Shown piece after piece: positions 1 to 10,200 of a stretch of DNA of 64,000 nt; within the stretch, counting starts at the first letter, position 1, and every line of letters begins with the position of its first letter. Origin of the DNA: an uncultured Paludibacter sp. (GTDB lineage: Bacteria; Bacteroidota; Bacteroidia; Bacteroidales; Paludibacteraceae); contig CALCBD010000061.1 of assembly GCA_937897985.1 (NCBI GenBank), positions 62,001 to 126,000 of the forward strand. The letters are read 5' to 3'. The position numbers and the translations under genes were made by a program. Below the pieces are notes generated by a model. That model had not been told where the DNA came from. It did not search any database and saw only the letters and a list, made by a program, of their open reading frames with translations.

Positions 1-2750
1 TTTTTCAGGTACTGACCGCCCAGATAAACCGAATCGATGCGGGCGTCTTTTTCAGGAACTATTTCAACAAGATTGATCTGTTTTGCGAGGGGTGATGCCC
101 CTTTAAAATTCGTAACTTCAGGGATGGAAATTCTTTCGCCTGCGTTCACTTTGCGTGAATAGATGCATAATTCGGCACCGGTATAATGCAGTTCGGTACC
201 AAAAACCGGCATCCATCCACTGATTGACAGTCCTTTATCGGCAATCAGGTATAATTTTCCATCGCTCTCCGGAATCATTACTCCTTTTTCGATTTCACCT
301 GCGTTACTCGAAAGGAATTCATAATCTGCAAAACCCGAGAAGGTTGAATCGGTGACTAAATAGGCCGGACGGTTGAGGAACAGGGGCACGTCTTTAGTCA
401 GGGATTTTTTTGTAAAAATTCCCGCGTCGGCTTCCACTTTTACTGCAACCTGATCGGGCAAATATAAACGGTCGGCAACAATGCGTGCATATCTTTCGCC
501 CAAAGTCAGTGCGCCGGTTCTGTCAAAATGATTGTTATCACCTGTGTTGTTGGTTAGTCCTTCGGACGAAGCACAGGCGCTATTCGGGATAAACCGCGCT
601 ATGGTGTCAATCATATTGTTGAAAGCAGTCACTTCAATTCCGAAAGTGCCGATTTGTCCTGCAACAAAAAGCAGATTCGGATCACCCAAATCGTTGCGCA
701 GGTCGGCAACAAATTGTTTTAGTTTTGCAGGATATGCAGCAGCATCGGCCTTATTAGCTTCGCCCTGATGCCATATAATACCGCGAAATGTTCCCCACTT
801 TTTGGCTTCAAGTACACGTTTCATTGTTGGCAGATAAAGTGTATCCTTTTCCGAACCGGTGCCGCCTTTGGTCCAGTTTTCGATGGACGAACCACCACGG
901 GCATTGACGATCAAACCAACCGGCACTTCCGTTCTTGCATTGAGCGACTTAGCGAAGGAATATGAAGGACCCAGTAAAGCAGTTGACCCCACAGCCGCAA
1001 CATTGGAATAACGGTTCAGCGGATTTGCTGCCTGTTCGAACTGATTAGTTGTATTCAGAATGTAAGAATTCTCCAAAGGATTCAAATCGCCCTGTGTTTC
1101 ATCGAGTGGAGCGTAACCTGCCATATTCGACTGACCGATACAAAGGTATAAATCAAGCGGAGGAAGCACCTTAAACTGAACTTTGTATGTTTTCGAAACA
1201 CTGTTATCGGCCGACATTACATTGATGGTAGCCGTCCGTTCTTCGTCGGTTCCGCGTGTATCTTCCACTGTCTGAATACTGTATGTCGCACCGGCAGCGA
1301 GTACCTGAGGAACTACCGTTGGCAGTCCTTCATAATTGTATGGCAACATCACTTTATAGTCGGAAGTTTCGCGCATAAAACCTGCATAATCCTTTCCATC
1401 TATATTTAACGACGATAACCGGGCATCTTTTGAAGTTGGTAATACCGAGATTGTAATACTTTTCGCAATTGGTGTAATCCCCTGAAAATCTTCAATCAAT
1501 GGCAATTCAATCCGTTGTCCGGCAGTAACCTGTTTTTTGTAAATGCTCATGTCGGTCGGAGTAGCAGTGCTGTAGTAAAATGTCGAACCGGCTATTTCAG
1601 TCCATCCTGTAAGTCCACCGGGTTTGGCAGCCACGTAGATATAGCCATCTTTTGATGGAATAGCCACTGCACGATCGGCTCTTGCACCATCGTTCGCCAG
1701 AAAATCGAAACCACGGAATGATGCGGGTACGCCGCTGATAGTATAAGTTCGATTTTTGAAGAGGACAGCATTATCATCAAAAACAGATTTGGTAAAAATC
1801 TGAGCATCGCTTTCGGTTACCTCAATCGTAACTGCCATCGAATCGGCAGGAATGATTTTGTTCAGAACAATTGATTTGGCAAACGGACGAGCCTCCTGAA
1901 AATTATCCACGGCCGGTATTTCAACCCGCTGACCGGCTGTCACCTGTTTTTTAAATAATGACAAAGCTCCTACAGTTGTACCGGCATCGTAATAAAACTC
2001 AGTACCGGGAACTAATGTCCAGCCGGTAATGGCTGTGGTTGTGCGTCCGAGCATATATATTTCGCCATCCTTCGAAGGAATAACAGTTCCTTTATGAACA
2101 ATCCCATCGCTGCTTGTACCGGCATCCGACAACAAAAATTCGTTGCCTGATAATGTATCACCAACGCTATAGACGGTATAAGTTCTGTTCAGGAAATAGG
2201 TTGCACCATCTTTTAAAATTCCCTTTTCATAATTATCGGATGTTTCTACTGTCACCGTCATGGTATCGGGTGACCAGGTTTGCTGACCGAAAATGATAAT
2301 ATTTCCGGCAACAGGCGTAATACCCCTGAAATCGGTAGTAGTGGGTAATGTGACCACTTCGTTGGCAACCACATCTTTATAAAATATCGACATGGATACC
2401 GGCGTTGCATAATAACTGAAATCATAACCATCCAATTTGGTCCATCCTGTAAATGTAAGTGTCGATCTGGCAGCGAAATAAATTTGTCCAGTCGCAGAAG
2501 CTGTAATGGTTCCTGCCTGATCCGAACCTCCTCCGCTACAGAGCATTTTGAATCCTTCGAATCCTGCAGGTATCGAATTGAGAGCCATATTGGTTCTGTT
2601 TGTAAACAGTTGAGTACCAACGGCAAAATTCCGTATTTCGAGCGGATCGGTCGAAGTCAGGTTGGCCGTAATCGTCATTTTATCAACCGGATATACCTGA
2701 AAAACAGCACTTACAATAAACAAAATAAGAGCAAAAAATTTAGTTTTCAT
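1..2750 (-). CDS. SASA-family carbohydrate esterase with four repeated beta modules, C-terminus beyond the window
   Basis: This frame is open from the ATG at 2748-2750 to the left edge with no stop, so the protein is at least 916 residues and its C-terminus is missing. A signal peptide (MKTKFFALILFIVSAVF) opens it. Three copies of a ~110-residue module follow, each with the pattern FxNRTY, a PSKDGxIY strand, TGWTxxxGxxFYY, a KKxVTAGxR turn and an FQxxxPxAKxI strand. After a linker comes an SGNH/SASA esterase domain: GQSNM with the putative nucleophile Ser541, then IIWHQGE, then an HFDRTG segment that may supply the catalytic His. A fourth module copy follows. SASA enzymes (PF03629) remove O-acetyl groups from sialic acids or plant glycans; the substrate here is unknown. 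It is the last visible gene of PUL A. The same module occurs once in the protein at 12510-15716. Confidence 0.85.
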   Translation of the reverse strand, partial: MKTKFFALILFIVSAVFQVYPVDKMTITANLTSTDPLEIRNFAVGTQLFTNRTNMALNSIPAGFEGFKMLCSGGGSDQAGTITASATGQIYFAARSTLTFTGWTKLDGYDFSYYATPVSMSIFYKDVVANEVVTLPTTTDFRGITPVAGNIIIFGQQTWSPDTMTVTVETSDNYEKGILKDGATYFLNRTYTVYSVGDTLSGNEFLLSDAGTSSDGIVHKGTVIPSKDGEIYMLGRTTTAITGWTLVPGTEFYYDAGTTVGALSLFKKQVTAGQRVEIPAVDNFQEARPFAKSIVLNKIIPADSMAVTIEVTESDAQIFTKSVFDDNAVLFKNRTYTISGVPASFRGFDFLANDGARADRAVAIPSKDGYIYVAAKPGGLTGWTEIAGSTFYYSTATPTDMSIYKKQVTAGQRIELPLIEDFQGITPIAKSITISVLPTSKDARLSSLNIDGKDYAGFMRETSDYKVMLPYNYEGLPTVVPQVLAAGATYSIQTVEDTRGTDEERTATINVMSADNSVSKTYKVQFKVLPPLDLYLCIGQSNMAGYAPLDETQGDLNPLENSYILNTTNQFEQAANPLNRYSNVAAVGSTALLGPSYSFAKSLNARTEVPVGLIVNARGGSSIENWTKGGTGSEKDTLYLPTMKRVLEAKKWGTFRGIIWHQGEANKADAAAYPAKLKQFVADLRNDLGDPNLLFVAGQIGTFGIEVTAFNNMIDTIARFIPNSACASSEGLTNNTGDNNHFDRTGALTLGERYARIVADRLYLPDQVAVKVEADAGIFTKKSLTKDVPLFLNRPAYLVTDSTFSGFADYEFLSSNAGEIEKGVMIPESDGKLYLIADKGLSISGWMPVFGTELHYTGAELCIYSRKVNAGERISIPEVTNFKGASPLAKQINLVEIVPEKDARIDSVYLGGQYLK

Positions 2751-2804
2751 TGGATGTGATTTTTGGATCATTTGAAAGATAGAAGCCTGAAAAACAGCAA
2801 ATTT

Positions 2805-2840
2805 TCCGTTCCGGATGTATCTCTAAACATCCGGAACGGA
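2805..2840 (-). terminator. Strong hairpin between fucI and the esterase gene
   Basis: Perfect 14-bp stem (2805-2818 with 2827-2840) around an 8-nt loop, just downstream of the fucI stop. No U-run follows on the minus-strand transcript (it continues AAATTTG), so it looks more like an intercistronic attenuator or mRNA-stabilising hairpin than a complete intrinsic terminator. The stem sequence is seen directly; the role is inferred. Confidence 0.55.
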
Positions 2841-2847
2841 GGAAAAA

Positions 2848-4620
2848 TTATTTATAAACCGGGCCGTAATTATTGCAGGCACGGTAATCTGAACCCTCGT
2901 TATCAGAGCCAAAAGCAGCCCAGGCGGTCGGGCGGAAGATTTTTTCGTCGTCCACATTGTGCATACACACCGGAATAGAGAGCATGGATGCCAGCGAAAT
3001 TAAATCGGCACCAATGTGACCATAACTGATGGCACCATGGTTGGCACCCCAATAATTCATGACAGAATACACATTTTTAAATCTGCCCTCACCTGTAAGC
3101 CTTGGAACAAAGAAAGTTGAAGGCCATGTTTTATCCGTACGTTTGTCGATGACACTGAAAACTTCTTCGGGGAAGGTAGCACTCCAGCCTTCGGCAATCT
3201 GCAATACCGGACCAACACCCTTCACAATGTTCAACCTGCACATGGTGAGCGGCATTCCGGCTTTGCTGAGGAATTTCGAAGAATAACCCCCACCCCTGAA
3301 ATATTCGAGCGATGCGGGATACCATTTAGTGGCATCAAGCATTTTTTCTACTTCATTCGCGCTGATTTCCCAGAATGGTTTCATCACAGGATTACCTTTT
3401 TCGTCGCTTTGTTGGCCTGTTCCGTCCAACGTACATGAGCCGGAATTAATCAGATGGATAGCTCCGTTTTTCATTATTCCATCGGGTTTCCAACCACTGA
3501 CTCTCTCAATGGCTTCGGGACTCCAGTAAGTGCGAACATCAGCAAAAATCTGAGCTGTGTTCGTCAATAAATGTCCGAACAACATGCTGATACCATTCAG
3601 ATGATCATCCTCGGTAGCAAATGTGAATGCTTCGCGAATACCGTTCCAGTCGAATGACGAGTTAAGTATTGCTTCGGAAAAATCGCCGTTGGGCAGAAAA
3701 TCTGTCCACTGACGCTGACCCTGGAAACCTCCTGCAATGGCGTTATGTCCCATGGCTTCTTCACCGTAACCCATTTCGGCAAGTCTGGGATTTCCAATCA
3801 TCAAATCGCGCATAATCAGCGTCATCTTTACCACATATTCCCAGTCCTTATCTTTCTGGGTACGGTCACGTTTCAGGTGATCAGGATTATAATCTTCACC
3901 TTCGTTTTTAATACAATTCAGTTGAGTCCATGCCATTGCTTTTTCAAATTCGTCCCTGTCGTAGATTCCGAGTTGAATACGGCGGATAATCTCGGCAGAA
4001 TCGATACATTCAGCTCTCAGTCCCAGGTATTCCTGTAAAAATTCAGGATTGATAATGGAACCTGCTATGCCCATCGAAACCGAACCGATAGCAAGATAAG
4101 ATTTACCTCTCATTAAAGCCACAGCCAGACCGGCTTTGGCAAACCGAAGCAGTTTTTCTTTTACATCACCGGGAATTTCGGTACTTCCGGCGTCCTGCAC
4201 ATCGTGTCCGTAAATACCAAATGCTGGTAAACCTTTTTGATTATGAGCGGCAAGAGCGGCTGCAAGATAAACTGCCCCCGGACGTTCGGTTCCGTTAAAT
4301 CCCCATATAGCTTTTGGGATGAGCGGATTCATATCAATGGTTTCCGAGCCATAACACCAGCAGGGTGTTACCGAAAGACTTAAACCCACATTTTCTTTAC
4401 CGAATTTGTCGGCACAGTCGGCAGCTTCTTTAACGCCACCAATACAGGTATCGGCAATGACGCATTGCACCGGCGAACCATCAGGGTAACGCAGATTGTC
4501 TTCATAAAATTTTGCGGCAAGTTTTGCCAGATTCATGGTTGTTTCTTCAAGCGATTCCCTGATACCACCGCGACGACCGTCGATAATCGGACGGATGCCT
4601 ATTTTTGGATAATTATTCAT
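2848..4620 (-). CDS. fucI: L-fucose isomerase
   Basis: Cytosolic L-fucose isomerase, converting L-fucose to L-fuculose (EC 5.3.1.25) with a Mn2+-dependent ene-diol mechanism; the family also accepts D-arabinose. The length of 590 residues matches the family (E. coli FucI has 591), and the metal/catalytic residues Glu337, Asp361 and His528 fall at the same numbers as in the E. coli enzyme (Glu in ATEDDHLNG, Asp in FADVRTYW, His in NHGAISYG). The N-terminus MNNYPKIGIRPIIDGRRGG is typical and has no signal peptide. It lies 30 bp after the BNR-protein gene in PUL A. No fuculose kinase or fuculose-phosphate aldolase is in the window, so later steps must be encoded elsewhere. The alpha-L-fucosidases that could supply its substrate are in PUL B about 40 kb away. 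Confidence 0.97.
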   Translation of the reverse strand: MNNYPKIGIRPIIDGRRGGIRESLEETTMNLAKLAAKFYEDNLRYPDGSPVQCVIADTCIGGVKEAADCADKFGKENVGLSLSVTPCWCYGSETIDMNPLIPKAIWGFNGTERPGAVYLAAALAAHNQKGLPAFGIYGHDVQDAGSTEIPGDVKEKLLRFAKAGLAVALMRGKSYLAIGSVSMGIAGSIINPEFLQEYLGLRAECIDSAEIIRRIQLGIYDRDEFEKAMAWTQLNCIKNEGEDYNPDHLKRDRTQKDKDWEYVVKMTLIMRDLMIGNPRLAEMGYGEEAMGHNAIAGGFQGQRQWTDFLPNGDFSEAILNSSFDWNGIREAFTFATEDDHLNGISMLFGHLLTNTAQIFADVRTYWSPEAIERVSGWKPDGIMKNGAIHLINSGSCTLDGTGQQSDEKGNPVMKPFWEISANEVEKMLDATKWYPASLEYFRGGGYSSKFLSKAGMPLTMCRLNIVKGVGPVLQIAEGWSATFPEEVFSVIDKRTDKTWPSTFFVPRLTGEGRFKNVYSVMNYWGANHGAISYGHIGADLISLASMLSIPVCMHNVDDEKIFRPTAWAAFGSDNEGSDYRACNNYGPVYK

Positions 4621-4650
4621 TTTGATTATTTATTTAGTTGGTTGTTATTT

Positions 4651-5973
4651 TTAATAAATCAGATCTCTGAAGTTTTTCACTCTGTGAAAAGTAATCATAT
4701 TCGTTTCGTGAGCACTGTAAGAGTTAGGGTCGCCACTGCGCGAAAGAATGACCAGATCATTCCCGTCAAAATCCATGGCAGCATAACTGCGTGCTTCTTT
4801 CTGAGTTGCACCTATGGCAACAACTCCGGCAAAACACCAGTCGACCATATTTTTCGAGAAATGAAGTACCAGCCGGTTTCTTTCACCATAAGCCAGATCG
4901 TGACGGTCCGAAGCAAGCAATTCAGCTTTGGTCATCGAATCAGTTGACTGATTGGACAATAGCCAATAAGTCTTTGTAGTGGCATCATATAAAATATGAA
5001 AACGATTGTGTCCACCGGGGAGTGGCAGGAATAAAATCTTTTTGCCCGACGGTACGGTTTCGAGCATGGTAGTCATAGTTCCATCGGCATTTTCCACGAC
5101 TTTACAAACGGCGCCATAATTGGTCATGCCTGTAAGTGAGCGCAGGAAAATATGGAAAGTACTACCCGAATCGTCGTACCAGTAATGATTGGGATCGAGA
5201 ATCTGTACCACATTTCCTTCGGCCCAGCCCATGGGAGAAAAGCTTCTGCCGGGAGCAATATCGTTCCTGTCGGGATATTTCTGAGTGTAAAACGGAAGTC
5301 CGAAAAACTCAATTTTCGGAGTATTCTCGCGATAACAAGGAATTAAATCACCAAAATCGAGTACGCTCGAAAATGTCCAGCTTGCAGCCTTAGTCAGATC
5401 ATCGGTAAGTTTGGCGCGCAACAGGACAGGCGCTTTCTCGCCGGCTCCCCAGGCATTGATGACCCTGACGCGTAATTCCATTTCGAGATATACATTACCA
5501 TGAGCATACCATACATTGGCTGCTGTTTGTTGCCATGATTTATCTTTCGAAGTAAGATAAACAGGTGTCGACCATGTATTTCCATTGTCGGTCGATTTGC
5601 AGACCGGAAGTCCGGCTCCGGGTGCGAGATAATACAATATGCCGTTTGCTTCGAATATCCGGCCCTGTAAACCCACGGTTTGTTCGGTGCGTTTGATCCA
5701 TGTTTTTCCACCGTCATCCGAAGTCATAATCACCTGATAATCTGTTTCATCACTATCCTTTTTCCGGGCTTCGGTATACGAAATCACCAACCGTCCCGAC
5801 GACAAACGTACAATGCTGGGTGAGTATAAAGGCATATTTTTCGAATCGGGAGAATAGGCCACTATCACATAATCCTGAGCCAGCGGTCGTATCGGACACT
5901 GAGCATTTGCGCTTACCAAACCACTAAAAAAAACAATTGCGGAAATTAATCCTGTGAGTTTGTACCGTTTCAT
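4651..5973 (-). CDS. Secreted BNR-repeat (sialidase-superfamily) propeller protein
   Basis: 440 residues with a signal peptide (cleavage likely after SANA, residues 21-24) and a six-bladed propeller pattern. Two Asp boxes are visible: TSDDGGKTW near residue 84 and STDNGNTW near 127. The C-terminal half has the conserved GWAEGNVVQI and ETNMITFHRVKNF segments also seen in the N-terminal domain of the protein at 7230-10535, so the two are paralogous. The family is routinely named exo-alpha-sialidase (GH33-like), but I do not see the usual (F/Y)RIP motif near the N-terminus, so activity on sialic acid is not established. Its start codon overlaps the stop of the YhcH-family gene by 4 bp (ATGA), indicating translational coupling. 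It has no T9SS sorting domain. Confidence 0.8.
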   Translation of the reverse strand: MKRYKLTGLISAIVFFSGLVSANAQCPIRPLAQDYVIVAYSPDSKNMPLYSPSIVRLSSGRLVISYTEARKKDSDETDYQVIMTSDDGGKTWIKRTEQTVGLQGRIFEANGILYYLAPGAGLPVCKSTDNGNTWSTPVYLTSKDKSWQQTAANVWYAHGNVYLEMELRVRVINAWGAGEKAPVLLRAKLTDDLTKAASWTFSSVLDFGDLIPCYRENTPKIEFFGLPFYTQKYPDRNDIAPGRSFSPMGWAEGNVVQILDPNHYWYDDSGSTFHIFLRSLTGMTNYGAVCKVVENADGTMTTMLETVPSGKKILFLPLPGGHNRFHILYDATTKTYWLLSNQSTDSMTKAELLASDRHDLAYGERNRLVLHFSKNMVDWCFAGVVAIGATQKEARSYAAMDFDGNDLVILSRSGDPNSYSAHETNMITFHRVKNFRDLIY

Positions 5974-6554
5974 AATTTTATTTTTATAACAATTTTCTTA
6001 ACAACCGACTGATCATCAACTTTTACACACGGACGATGTAAATCTTCTGGAAAAAATATAAAGTATCTTTCGGGAGTAGCCAGCAACATTTTACCACCAT
6101 CGAAATTATAGAACGCGATGTCTTTTTTAGCATCATATTCTGTTTTTACGGGAATAGCTGTATCGCCGGTGAGTCCGATATATTCCTTACCTGAAATAAT
6201 GTACTGCAAATCAATGTATTCTCTGTGACTTTCAAAGAGAGCATCTTCGGGATTTTTGGTAGTATATTCACTCACCGCCACATACACATCGTTGCTCAAA
6301 TCGGTTCTGCCCGGAGGCAATGCTGTTAAATCATTGTTCTGCAGAAAATTAAATGCAATATTCCAGCGTTCGGGAAAATGTTTATAATGGTCGGATACCT
6401 TTTTAAAATTAATTGATGCATCCGGAACTGCACTGAATTGGCTTAAAATATTCTTATTTGTAACTGTTATCATTTTTTCTTTATTTATCGGAATTTTCGC
6501 ATTCAGCAGAAGTGAAAAAACACATAATAATGTTATCAGGCTTAATTTTTTCAT
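5970..6554 (-). CDS. YhcH/YjgK/YiaL (DUF386) family protein, apparently exported
   Basis: 194 residues; the C-terminal ~150 match the YhcH/YjgK/YiaL family (PF04074), a cupin-like fold found in E. coli with the sialic acid (nan), EbgC and xylulose operons. Visible signatures are ESHREYIDLQY (about 108-118) and FFPEDLHRP (about 167-175), where the His and Glu residues would form the metal pocket. Known members are cytosolic and thought to act on sugar anomers or intermediates. This one begins with a hydrophobic stretch (LSLITLLCVFSLLLNA) resembling a signal peptide, which suggests a periplasmic version. It sits between a module protein and the BNR protein, with 4-bp overlap to the latter. The family call is firm; the substrate is unknown. 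Confidence 0.88.
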   Translation of the reverse strand: MKKLSLITLLCVFSLLLNAKIPINKEKMITVTNKNILSQFSAVPDASINFKKVSDHYKHFPERWNIAFNFLQNNDLTALPPGRTDLSNDVYVAVSEYTTKNPEDALFESHREYIDLQYIISGKEYIGLTGDTAIPVKTEYDAKKDIAFYNFDGGKMLLATPERYFIFFPEDLHRPCVKVDDQSVVKKIVIKIKL

Positions 6555-6557
6555 CGT

Positions 6558-7229
6558 CTATTCGTCTTTTGTAACTGTACCATCAATCCAGAGTACTTTA
6601 CTGCCGGCTTTATTCGATTTTCCAAAGCCAAAAGCACGTTTTGACCGTTCGAGCGAAACTCCTCCCCAGGCATACAATCTGAAAGTAATGGTTGTACCTG
6701 ATTTAATACTTTGCAATTCAGGATAAACCGAGAGATCGAGAGCAGGTTGTTTTACACCATTATTGTTTAAATCGGTGATGGTAAGGTCCTGTTCGCCGAT
6801 TTCCCTGAATTTGCGTCCATCTGCACTGAACATCCAGCGATAAATATAAGCCGATTGTTCCTGGCGGCGTAATATCGCGTTGAGTTTGGTTAACGACACT
6901 CTGTATCCGTTTTTAGCCTTCACCGTAAACTGGTAATAAGCTCCTGATTTACGGGCATCAGCTTTGGTTGAATCCATTGGGAAACTTCCGCTGAATCCGC
7001 GTGCATTGCCCGGTCCGGCTATAGCGTTTGCTCCCCTCACTAACTCTGATTCTTCGAGTCCGGGATCGACCACACTTGCTTTTACCGATACTTCCCTTCC
7101 TGTAAGTTCCTGAGGCAATGAGAACTGCCACGACAGAATCTGAGCATTAGCCGTTGTAGTTAAAACAAAAACTACTGATAATCCGAATACTTTTTTGAGA
7201 ATTGACTTTTTCATTCTTTTTTTGATCAT
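6558..7229 (-). CDS. Secreted single-module protein (recurrent ~190-residue beta module)
   Basis: 223 residues: a signal peptide ending near ANAQ (residue ~29), then one copy of the module that recurs in four neighbouring proteins. Landmarks are LSWQFSLP at the start, LVRGANA, YYQFTVKAKNGYRVSLTKL, RRQEQSAYIYRWMFSADG, LDLSVYPELQ, TITFRLYAWGG and a closing FGFGKSNKAG. The alternating hydrophobic pattern suggests a beta sandwich. Unlike most of its relatives it has no T9SS tail, so it may stay in the periplasm or be a stand-alone binding domain. A better start than MIKKRMKK may be the second Met (MKKSILKK). It abuts the gene at 7230, with no intergenic base. Function unknown. Confidence 0.8.
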   Translation of the reverse strand: MIKKRMKKSILKKVFGLSVVFVLTTTANAQILSWQFSLPQELTGREVSVKASVVDPGLEESELVRGANAIAGPGNARGFSGSFPMDSTKADARKSGAYYQFTVKAKNGYRVSLTKLNAILRRQEQSAYIYRWMFSADGRKFREIGEQDLTITDLNNNGVKQPALDLSVYPELQSIKSGTTITFRLYAWGGVSLERSKRAFGFGKSNKAGSKVLWIDGTVTKDE

Positions 7230-10200
7230 TTATTGGTTTGTAAATTTGATACTTTTTGCGATGTTGTCACTGTTTATTGTAAAAATATAGACACCGTTTT
7301 TCAGCACACAAGGCAGATAAACAATGTTTGATCCCTGCTGAAGAGCGATTTTATCTGAATACAGCAATTTTCCCATGATATCCTTTATTTCAAAAATTGC
7401 ATTTGTAATATTGCTGTTGTTTTCATAATCAACCTTTAAACCTGTTGACAATGAGTAATGTATAAAAATATGGTTTTTACTGACTTCAGGTGCGGTTGCC
7501 AAAGTAGCAGCCTGCGCTGAACCACTCACCTTCAGAGCAGGTCCGGTGGCAAGCTTCGATTGTCCGAAGCCGAAATGTTTCTGGGTAGTGGTTGTTTCAG
7601 TTCCACCCCAGGCATACAGCCTGAAAGTTACAGTTTTATTTTCGGTTACCATCTGCAAATTACTGTAACCTGACAGGTTGATCGTAGGTTGCACATAACC
7701 GTTATTGATTGCAAAATCACTTATTGTACAGTCTTCACTTCCGATTTCAGTAAAATCACTTCCATTCAGACTATACATCCACCGGTAATTATAAGCCGAG
7801 AATTCCTGACGTCTCAATCGTGCATCCAGTGAGGATAACGATATTTCGTTGCCGGGCTTTGGTTTCATCCTGAACTCAAAGTAGCAGTTATTGGCCACTG
7901 CTGTTTGTTTGCTGATGGAAGGTGTGAAATAAGCAATGAAACCTCCGACATGTCCGGAAGAAGTAATTGCTGCACCCTGTCCGCGTGTCAATATCGATTC
8001 GGCAACCGATTCGTCGGTGGTAGTGGAAGTGTAAGTTTCTTCCTTCCCTGTCGAAATCACTCCGTTATCATTATAAAACTGCCAGGCGTTCAATACTTTT
8101 TCGTCTTTTTGCAGGCTCCCGGTGAGCGAAAGACAATCGTTTCCTGCGTACCTTCCGAATGCAAGTCCGCCGGTAGCGGATGTAGCTCCCCAGGCATATA
8201 ACCTGAATGTAATTGTTTTTGAAGAGTTTACATTCCTGAGTTCTGCTATCCCCGACAAATCGACAGATGGCTGAGTGACCCCGGAATCAGAATTATCAAG
8301 CAACATCACATCTCTGTCGCCCGCTTCCTTAAAGTTGATTCCGTCCAAACTGTACATCCAGCGGTAACTAACCGGTCCGGTACTGTTACGGCGCAGGCGG
8401 GCTTTAAGTTTTGAAAGCGAAAGGCTATAGCCGCTTTTAGCCTTCACTGTAAAGCTGTAATAATCGTTGCCCGCAACAGCATTGCTCTTTCCGTTGAACG
8501 GTGATGCTCCCGAAGGGAAAAAAGAGTAATATGCATTATTCAGACTTGCGGGAACAAGACCGCTACCTCTGCTCAGTGCCGAACCTTCTGATTGATCGGC
8601 TGTATAGGAAGGCGGTGTCGTACCTGAAACAACTCCTGTAATGCCCGAGAAATTCCATGCTAAAACGGTATTTTCGTCAGGTTCGGTTACGTCAACAGTT
8701 CCACCTACCGAAAGTGAAGGAGTAGTGTCGCTGTAACGACCAAAAGATATTCGTCCGCTTGACAAGGTTGCTCTCCAGAAATAAATTCTGAAAAACACCT
8801 GAACGGCAGAAGAAACTTTCTGAAGCTCAGGATAACTATCGAGCCTCACTGTTGATTGTACCTGTCCGTTTCCATCCGGATCAGTAAAATCGAATACATC
8901 GCCTGAAGAAATTTCCGTAAAATTCACACCATCCAAACTGTACGACCAGCGATAACTTGTCGGACCTTCTGAATTACGTGACAATTTAGCGTCGATGGTC
9001 GACAACGAAACACTGTAACCGCTACGTGCCTGTACACTGAACTGAAAATACTGGTTATTGAGCACAGCATTGGCTTTACTGTTGTCCTCCACATTTGCAG
9101 TTGCCGTTGCAGCACTGAACGTTCGCGCAAAACTCAATGTATTGGTCAGTCCGGCACCTCTTGTTAATACTGACACATTCAGGTTCGGATTAGTAAAAGC
9201 TGAATTTGCACTTTCTTCTTTACCTGTAAAAGCCGGTGAAGTAAATTGCCATTGAAGCAAAGGAGTTACATTATTGATCAGCGAATTAAGATCGGCTGGC
9301 GAACTGCTGATATTTACATTTCTGAAATTTTCAATTTTAGTGAAAGTCAGCATATTACTATCGTGCCAGTCGGAACCATACCACGAAGTGCGTACCACTG
9401 CCACGATGTCATTCCCATCTATCTGCCAGTCGGCATACTGAAAACCGAAATTTTCCCTTCGGGTAATAATTTTTCCTTCGTTCCAGCGGAATAAAATGTA
9501 TTTTTCTTCCCAGTTGACCAGATCGGATGAGGAATAAAGCACCAGCACATTGCGCTGATTCCGCGGACTGTTCGAAGCTCCGGCATAAGGATAATCCGTA
9601 TTGGTTATGCGGTTGGCAATGCTCCAGTATTTTCCGCTGACCGGATCGAAACGAATGGTAAATTTCGAAAATGCACCGGGGAAATTAATAAAATCGTTGG
9701 CCGGAGCAAAAGTTGCTGTCCTGCCATCAGCCGAAATATTAATTTTAGCAGCCACTTTGTAACGTGTCAGCGCATCCACCGGACAATCGAGACTGAAGTT
9801 ACCGTTCGGTTCCTGTTCGGTATCAACACGTAAGTAATCGATGACATTCCCTTCGGGCGAAACGACCACATTTCCTTCGAGCCAGCCCGGGGCAATACCA
9901 TTGATCCAGTCTGCATTAAAATCAATCGATGTACTTTTTGTCCAGTTCGATGCATTCAGCAAATCGGAATTTTCGGGAGCAGAAATAACAAAAGCTTTGA
10001 AATTACGTGGTTGAATGGTATCCGGACTTTCTTCGTAAGCCCTCCAGATTCGTCCGTTGTGAACCACTACCGGCACAGGACCTGTATGGTAACGACCTTT
10101 GAACAGAATTCCGTTGGTTGCATCTGTTGCGATGGTCCAGGATTTTGCAGCGTCGGTCGACTTTCGTATTGAAATATCGCCATAGGCAGCCTTAACGCCC

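Noticed and set aside
1..2750. Region without a complete gene at the left edge
   Set aside because: The minus-strand frame is continuous from 2750 to base 1; it lacks a stop only because the window ends, so it is not a pseudogene.
4465..4947. A 160-codon plus-strand open frame across the fucI/BNR junction
   Set aside because: It overlaps two well-supported genes on the other strand and matches nothing known.
4651..5973. Annotation as a proven exo-alpha-sialidase
   Set aside because: Asp boxes show the propeller fold, but the (F/Y)RIP motif was not found, so only the superfamily is supported.
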